This document shows positions 38,424-43,082 of a stretch of 43,082 bases of DNA, piece by piece. Numbering within the stretch: position 1 is the stretch's first letter; each line of letters begins with the position of its first letter. Where the stretch lies: assembly GCA_014799595.1 (NCBI GenBank), contig JAAVHR010000016.1:8756-51837 (forward strand), in the 5' to 3' direction. A program made the translations under genes and the position numbers. A model generated the notes under the pieces. It made no database searches. It saw nothing but the letters and a program-made list of their open reading frames with translations, and was not told the origin of the DNA. The stretch comes from Clostridiales bacterium. Its GTDB lineage: Bacteria; Bacillota; Clostridia; Lachnospirales; Lachnospiraceae.

Positions 38424-41400
38424 TTCGTTCTACAGCCATTGTTACAGTCTCACCATTTACATCCCATTCTTTTACATAACCATCTATATCACCAAGAATA
38501 ATGCTGTCTGCCAAAACTTTTTCTTTAATGCTGTCTGCATTTCTCTTTAAGACTTGTGCAATCTTATCATTGCCATCTGCATAAACATGAATGCGATCCA
38601 TCACTTCAAAATCTGCTTCTTTACGCATTGTCTGAATCTTGCTGATAAGCTCAAGAACATATCCTTCCTCAATAAGCTCTTCATTCAGCGTAGTATCCAG
38701 AACTACAGTAATACCATGATCGCTTTCTGATACAAAGCCTTCCATCTGTGCAGCTTCAATCAGTAAATCATCTTTTTCCAAAACTTCATCTTTATCATTA
38801 AAGTGAATGGTTAAATTACCCTTTTCATTTAATTCGTCCATCGCTTCATTACCATTTAAGTTTGCAAGAAATTCTTTTAGGGCATTGATATCTTTACCAA
38901 ACCTTTTACCTAAAGTCTTTAACTGTGGCTTAAAGGTGTAAGAAGTAAATTCTCTTACATCCTCAGTAAAGATAACTTCTTTTACATTCAATTCTTCTGC
39001 AATAATTTCTTTGTAGAAATCAGACAATTCATTCTCTGCTTTCACAAACATCTTGCCAATTGGCTGTCTATTCTTAATATTTGCAGTATTTCTGCAGGCA
39101 CGTCCCAATACAACTGCTTCTAGTACCTCCTCCATATCTGCTTCAAGCTTTTTGTCGATCCATTCTTCTTTTACTGTTGGGAAGTCACAAAGATGAATAC
39201 TCTCTGGAGCATTCTCATCTACGCTTCTTACCATATTCTGGTAAATATCCTCTGTCATAAAAGGAATCATTGGTGCACTTGCTTTACAAATGGTAACCAA
39301 AGCAGTATATAAAGTCATATATGCATTAATCTTGTCCTGTTCCATTCCTTTTGCCCAGAAACGCTCACGTCCACGACGTACATACCAGTTACTCATTTCA
39401 TCTACAAATTCCTGTAATGCTCTTGCTGTCTCTGGCAGCTTGTAATTTGATAAATTCTCATCTACCGTTTTTACAACTGTGTTCAGCTTAGAAAGCAGCC
39501 ATTTGTCCATAACCGGAAGATTCTCATAATCTAAAATATAATTCTTTGGATTAAATTCGTCAATTTCCGCATACAAAACAAAGAATGCATAAGTATTCCA
39601 AAGAGTACCCATAAACTTACGTTGTCCCTCGGTTACTGCCTTTCCATGGAAACGGTTTGGCAGCCATGGAGCACTGTTAATATAAAAATACCAACGAATG
39701 GCATCTGCACCATATTCATTCAATGCTTCCATTGGATCAATAGCATTTCCTTTGGACTTAGACATCTTCTGCCCATTCTCATCCTGCACATGACCAAGAA
39801 CAATAACATTCTTATATGGAGCCTTATTAAATAACAAGGTAGAAATTGCAAGGAGAGAATAGAACCATCCTCTGGTCTGGTCTACCGCCTCAGAAATAAA
39901 ATCTGCCGGGAACTGTTTCTCAAATAAATCTTTATTTTCAAATGGATAATGATGTTGTGCAAATGGCATAGAGCCTGAATCAAACCAGCAGTCAATCACT
40001 TCTGGTACTCTCTTCATCTCTTTGCCGCAATCTGGACATTTGATGGTTACCGCATCAATGTATGGACGATGCAATTCTATATCATCTGGACAATTATCCG
40101 ACATACTCTTTAATTCTTCAATACTTCCAATGGCATGCTGGCATCCACAACTACATTCCCAGATATTTAATGGTGTTCCCCAGTAACGGTTACGGCTTAC
40201 ACCCCAGTCCTGCACATTTTCTAACCAGTCACCAAAACGTCCTTTTCCAATAGTTGCTGGAATCCAATTAATGGTATTGTTATTTGCAATCAAATCATCT
40301 TTTACTGCTGTCATTTTAATAAACCATGATTCTCTTGCATAATAAATTAATGGGGTATCACATCTCCAACAGAATGGGTAACTATGCTCAAATTTCAACG
40401 CTTTAAATAGCAGTTTCTTTGCAGCCAATGATTTAAACACAAGTTCATCTGCCTTCTTACAGAATACACCTGCCATGTCGGTAACTTCTGGTTTCATTTC
40501 ACCTTTTTCATCTACTAACTGTACAAAAGGCAAATCATATTTTCGACCAACCTTCGCATCATCTTCACCAAATGCAGGAGCGATATGAACCACTCCAGTA
40601 CCATCTGTCAAGGTTACATAGGTATCACAAACCACATAGAAAGCTTTTTTGTTTCCAACCATGGTACGGTCACCAGGGTCTCCTACTGTTCCATCTGGTT
40701 TGTTAAAAGCATAATCAAACAATGGTACATACTGTTTGTGTTCTAAATCTGTACCCACATAAGTCTCTACTACTTCGTATTTTCCATCAATCACAGAAGA
40801 AAGTAATGCTTCTGCCATAATATAATATTCTGTTCTAACAGCAGTATCTTCTTCTCCTTCTTTTACCACATCATTTTTTTCATTTACCTGCACTTTTATC
40901 TTTACATATTGCTCGTTTGGATTCACACAAAGAGCCACGTTAGAAGGCAATGTCCAAGGGGTAGTGGTCCATGCTAAGATATACTCATCTTCTGTGCCTG
41001 CTACCTTAAACTTTGCAATAGCAGATTTTTCTTTTACATCTTTGTATCCTTGTGCCACTTCATGAGAAGAAAGGGGAGTTCCACAACGTGGGCAGTAAGG
41101 CACAATCTTATGGCCTTTGTACAAAAGTTTTTTATCCCAGATATTCTTTAAAGCCCACCATTCTGATTCAATAAAATCATTGTGGTAGGTAACATAAGGA
41201 TTGTCCATATCTGCCCAGAAACCAACAGTTCCCGAAAAATCTTCCCACATACCTTTATATTTCCATACAGATTCTTTACATTTTGTGATAAATGGCTCTA
41301 AACCATATTCTTCAATTTGTTCTTTTCCATCCAAGCCAAGAAGTTTCTCTACTTCCAATTCTACCGGAAGTCCATGGGTATCCCATCCGGCTTTTCTTGG

Positions 41401-41637
41401 CACCATTTTTCCTTTCATGGTCTGATATCTTGGAATCATATCCTTGATAACACGGGTCAACACATGACCAATGTGAGGCTTACCATTAGCTGTTGGTGGT
41501 CCATCATAAAAAGTATAGGTTTCTCCTTCTTTTCTTGAATCCATACTTTTCTTAAAAATGTCATTATCTTTCCAAAACTTCTCTACTGCTTTCTCTCTGT
41601 CAACGAAATTAAGATTCTTATCAACTTTCTGATACAT
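38413..41637 (-). CDS. ileS: Isoleucine--tRNA ligase
   Basis: 1074 aa; HIGH-type motif GKPHIGHVLTRVIKD, KMSKSKGNAIDP, C-terminal anticodon-binding domain. Confidence 0.97.
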   Translation of the reverse strand: MYQKVDKNLNFVDREKAVEKFWKDNDIFKKSMDSRKEGETYTFYDGPPTANGKPHIGHVLTRVIKDMIPRYQTMKGKMVPRKAGWDTHGLPVELEVEKLLGLDGKEQIEEYGLEPFITKCKESVWKYKGMWEDFSGTVGFWADMDNPYVTYHNDFIESEWWALKNIWDKKLLYKGHKIVPYCPRCGTPLSSHEVAQGYKDVKEKSAIAKFKVAGTEDEYILAWTTTPWTLPSNVALCVNPNEQYVKIKVQVNEKNDVVKEGEEDTAVRTEYYIMAEALLSSVIDGKYEVVETYVGTDLEHKQYVPLFDYAFNKPDGTVGDPGDRTMVGNKKAFYVVCDTYVTLTDGTGVVHIAPAFGEDDAKVGRKYDLPFVQLVDEKGEMKPEVTDMAGVFCKKADELVFKSLAAKKLLFKALKFEHSYPFCWRCDTPLIYYARESWFIKMTAVKDDLIANNNTINWIPATIGKGRFGDWLENVQDWGVSRNRYWGTPLNIWECSCGCQHAIGSIEELKSMSDNCPDDIELHRPYIDAVTIKCPDCGKEMKRVPEVIDCWFDSGSMPFAQHHYPFENKDLFEKQFPADFISEAVDQTRGWFYSLLAISTLLFNKAPYKNVIVLGHVQDENGQKMSKSKGNAIDPMEALNEYGADAIRWYFYINSAPWLPNRFHGKAVTEGQRKFMGTLWNTYAFFVLYAEIDEFNPKNYILDYENLPVMDKWLLSKLNTVVKTVDENLSNYKLPETARALQEFVDEMSNWYVRRGRERFWAKGMEQDKINAYMTLYTALVTICKASAPMIPFMTEDIYQNMVRSVDENAPESIHLCDFPTVKEEWIDKKLEADMEEVLEAVVLGRACRNTANIKNRQPIGKMFVKAENELSDFYKEIIAEELNVKEVIFTEDVREFTSYTFKPQLKTLGKRFGKDINALKEFLANLNGNEAMDELNEKGNLTIHFNDKDEVLEKDDLLIEAAQMEGFVSESDHGITVVLDTTLNEELIEEGYVLELISKIQTMRKEADFEVMDRIHVYADGNDKIAQVLKRNADSIKEKVLADSIILGDIDGYVKEWDVNGETVTMAVERINR

Positions 41638-41665
41638 TTCTAATCCTCCTTTTTTTCTCTCATTT

Positions 41666-41693
41666 GTAACTGTTCAGAACCATGAACAGTTAC
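41666..41693. mobile_element. 28-bp minimal TIR-TIR element, copy F, between NUDIX and ileS
   Basis: GTAACTGTTCA-GAACCA-TGAACAGTTAC with perfect 8-bp flanking duplication TCTCATTT (41658-41665, 41694-41701). Confidence 0.85.
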
Positions 41694-41703
41694 TCTCATT
41701 TTA

Positions 41704-42228
41704 CTAATTCTCTCTTGTAATCCATCCACTTTCCCGCAACTGCTGTATCTGGTAAAATATCCAGTCTAGATAGTCATATTCCCAGAATTCTTTCTTCTTC
41801 ACCATATCCATAATAATCTCTGGTGTTGCCCATTTGGCATCTGTCACTTCTTCTTTTTGTAAAGTAAGGTCAGATAATTCAGCATCGGAACGTACCATCC
41901 AGACACAACGGTAACGTCCTGGCTTCTGGGTAATACTAAGCAAACGAAAATCTTCTTTTGGTGGTGTAATTCCCAGTTCTTCTTCTAATTCCCTGCAACA
42001 TCCAGCAAACATTTCTTCTCCTGCAATTACAGATCCTCCAGTAATTGCCCACATTCCTGGTTTCGTCTTTAATGTATTGGCTCTCTTTTGTATAAGTATT
42101 TCTCCTTTATGGTTCACTGGATATACATGAACAATTAAATGATAATCACCTTGTGGCATCTCTTCCCCCCTTATGTGGGTTCTGCCTGTTTTTTGTAGGT
42201 ACTGGTCGTACACATCCCATAATTCCAT
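41704..42228 (-). CDS. NUDIX hydrolase
   Basis: 174 aa; NUDIX box variant GGSVIAGEEMFAGCCRELEEELGI. Confidence 0.9.
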   Translation of the reverse strand: MELWDVYDQYLQKTGRTHIRGEEMPQGDYHLIVHVYPVNHKGEILIQKRANTLKTKPGMWAITGGSVIAGEEMFAGCCRELEEELGITPPKEDFRLLSITQKPGRYRCVWMVRSDAELSDLTLQKEEVTDAKWATPEIIMDMVKKKEFWEYDYLDWIFYQIQQLRESGWITREN

Positions 42229-42309
42229 ATTTTTCCCCCTTCATACATTTGTGAAAACGAAGTAGATACCCTGTCCACAATGCAAACATTTTTGTATATC
42301 CTGCCAGAT

Positions 42310-42560
42310 ATACAAAAAGCTTTCGTCCCAAACAGGACGAAAGCTCTAGCAATCTTAACCACCTATTCGACTGTACTCTGCAAAATGCATTCATACATGC
42401 TCCATATAACGGTGGAACCCGGCCCAGCTTACTTATTCTTTCAGCTTGCAACTTAGGAGTGATATTCCACTGCATATACTAGTACTGGTTTCCCACTATC
42501 ACCAGCTCACTGAAACACTTCCATGCAGTTTACTGTCTCCATCTTCGTCTTTTCACACTC
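42310..42560 (-). promoter_or_regulatory. T-box leader (Ile, AUC specifier) upstream of NUDIX-ileS
   Basis: Minus-strand start GAAAAGACGAAGATGG resembles the pheS leader start. Specifier context GTGGAATATCACTCC with ATC at 42463-42461; AATAGGTGGTTAAG region; terminator AGAGCTTTCGTCC-tgttt-GGGACGAAAGCTTTTTG (42345-42314). Confidence 0.8.
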
Positions 42561-42878
42561 TACGTTAAATATCATAGTATAAAATGATAAAAAAGTCAAT
42601 GTCAGGTCACTTAAGATTTTTTAAATTTTTTTGTTATTAAAATATAAATACCACTGCTGTCTTTTTTACTTTATTAAATGTCTTTAATACTTTACCATTC
42701 TTGTCCTTAATTTTTGTTACATACTTGCAATTCAAAACAAAAGTAGTCAGCACATTATGAAATTTAATACTCTTGTTTACATAATATGCAAATGTGCTGG
42801 TAAGAATATCCATAGTCTCCATTTCATCAAAACCTGTTGGTTCTGGTGTTTTTTTATCATCCTTATCACTTGGTGTTG

Positions 42879-42952
42879 TCAAACAGTCATCGTGAGAAGA
42901 AAAGCATCCATATCCACATATTTTGTAGTATCATACCGAAAACCATCTACAC
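42879..42952 (-). pseudogene. Fragment of a GH13 alpha-amylase-family gene
   Basis: Minus-strand frame reads C-VDGFRYDTTKYVDMDAFLLTMTV-stop, matching GH13 conserved region II (GVDGFRxDaakh), with an in-frame stop just upstream. Confidence 0.5.
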
Positions 42953-43082
42953 ATTATTTTCTTACCCAGTCAGTCATTTAATAATATAGTATCTTGCCTG
43001 CTTTTTATTTCCTGTCCTGCTAAAATATGCATCCAACTCTCCTTGTTCCTTAGATAATCTTCCTTACCTCCTTATTACTTAT

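Noticed and set aside
1244-41693. REP/BIME-type repeats or integron attC sites as the explanation of the palindromes
   Set aside because: REP/RAYT insertions and attC cassettes are not expected to make 8-bp target duplications, yet several copies here have perfect ones. No integrase or RAYT gene is present.
42637-42882. ORF 42637..42882 as a real gene
   Set aside because: No recognised domain, low-complexity Lys-rich C-terminus, and it borders a probable GH13 pseudogene; coding status cannot be supported.
1-43082. CRISPR array, rRNA or tRNA genes, prophage
   Set aside because: No regularly spaced direct repeats, no tRNA or rRNA sequence recognised, and no phage structural or integrase genes seen.

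Overview
This is a low-GC chromosomal window from a spore-forming Firmicute, most likely Lachnospiraceae. Most genes are on the minus strand: glmM (partial), an alpha/beta SASP, a two-component/ABC-2 membrane cluster with two paralogous large membrane proteins, a VanZ-like protein, pheS-(DUF4303-like)-pheT with a Phe T-box, an MGT-type glycosyltransferase, an AAA-ATPase/PD-(D/E)XK protein, a LysM-GH18 protein, a compact type IV pilus-like cluster whose only ATPase is PilT-type, a FeoA-FeoB fusion, glgP, a PilZ protein, a BspA-LRR/transglutaminase surface protein, and NUDIX-ileS behind an Ile T-box. ClC and DJ-1/PfpI genes are on the plus strand. The most notable non-coding signal is a modular family of intergenic palindromic elements of 28 to ~187 bp. 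They have ~12-bp terminal inverted repeats (GTAACTGTTCAG / CTGAACAGTTAC and variants). Reading the flanks by eye, five copies have perfect 8-bp target-site duplications, one has 7/8, and three have 6/8. This marks them as MITE-like transposable units. The GTAA terminus and 8-bp duplication suggest mobilisation by an IS66-type transposase; that is a hypothesis. Most copies sit directly after stop codons, and the four longer sequence types each occur as an inverted pair in the window. A 28-bp version, which is little more than two TIRs, carries its own perfect TSD.
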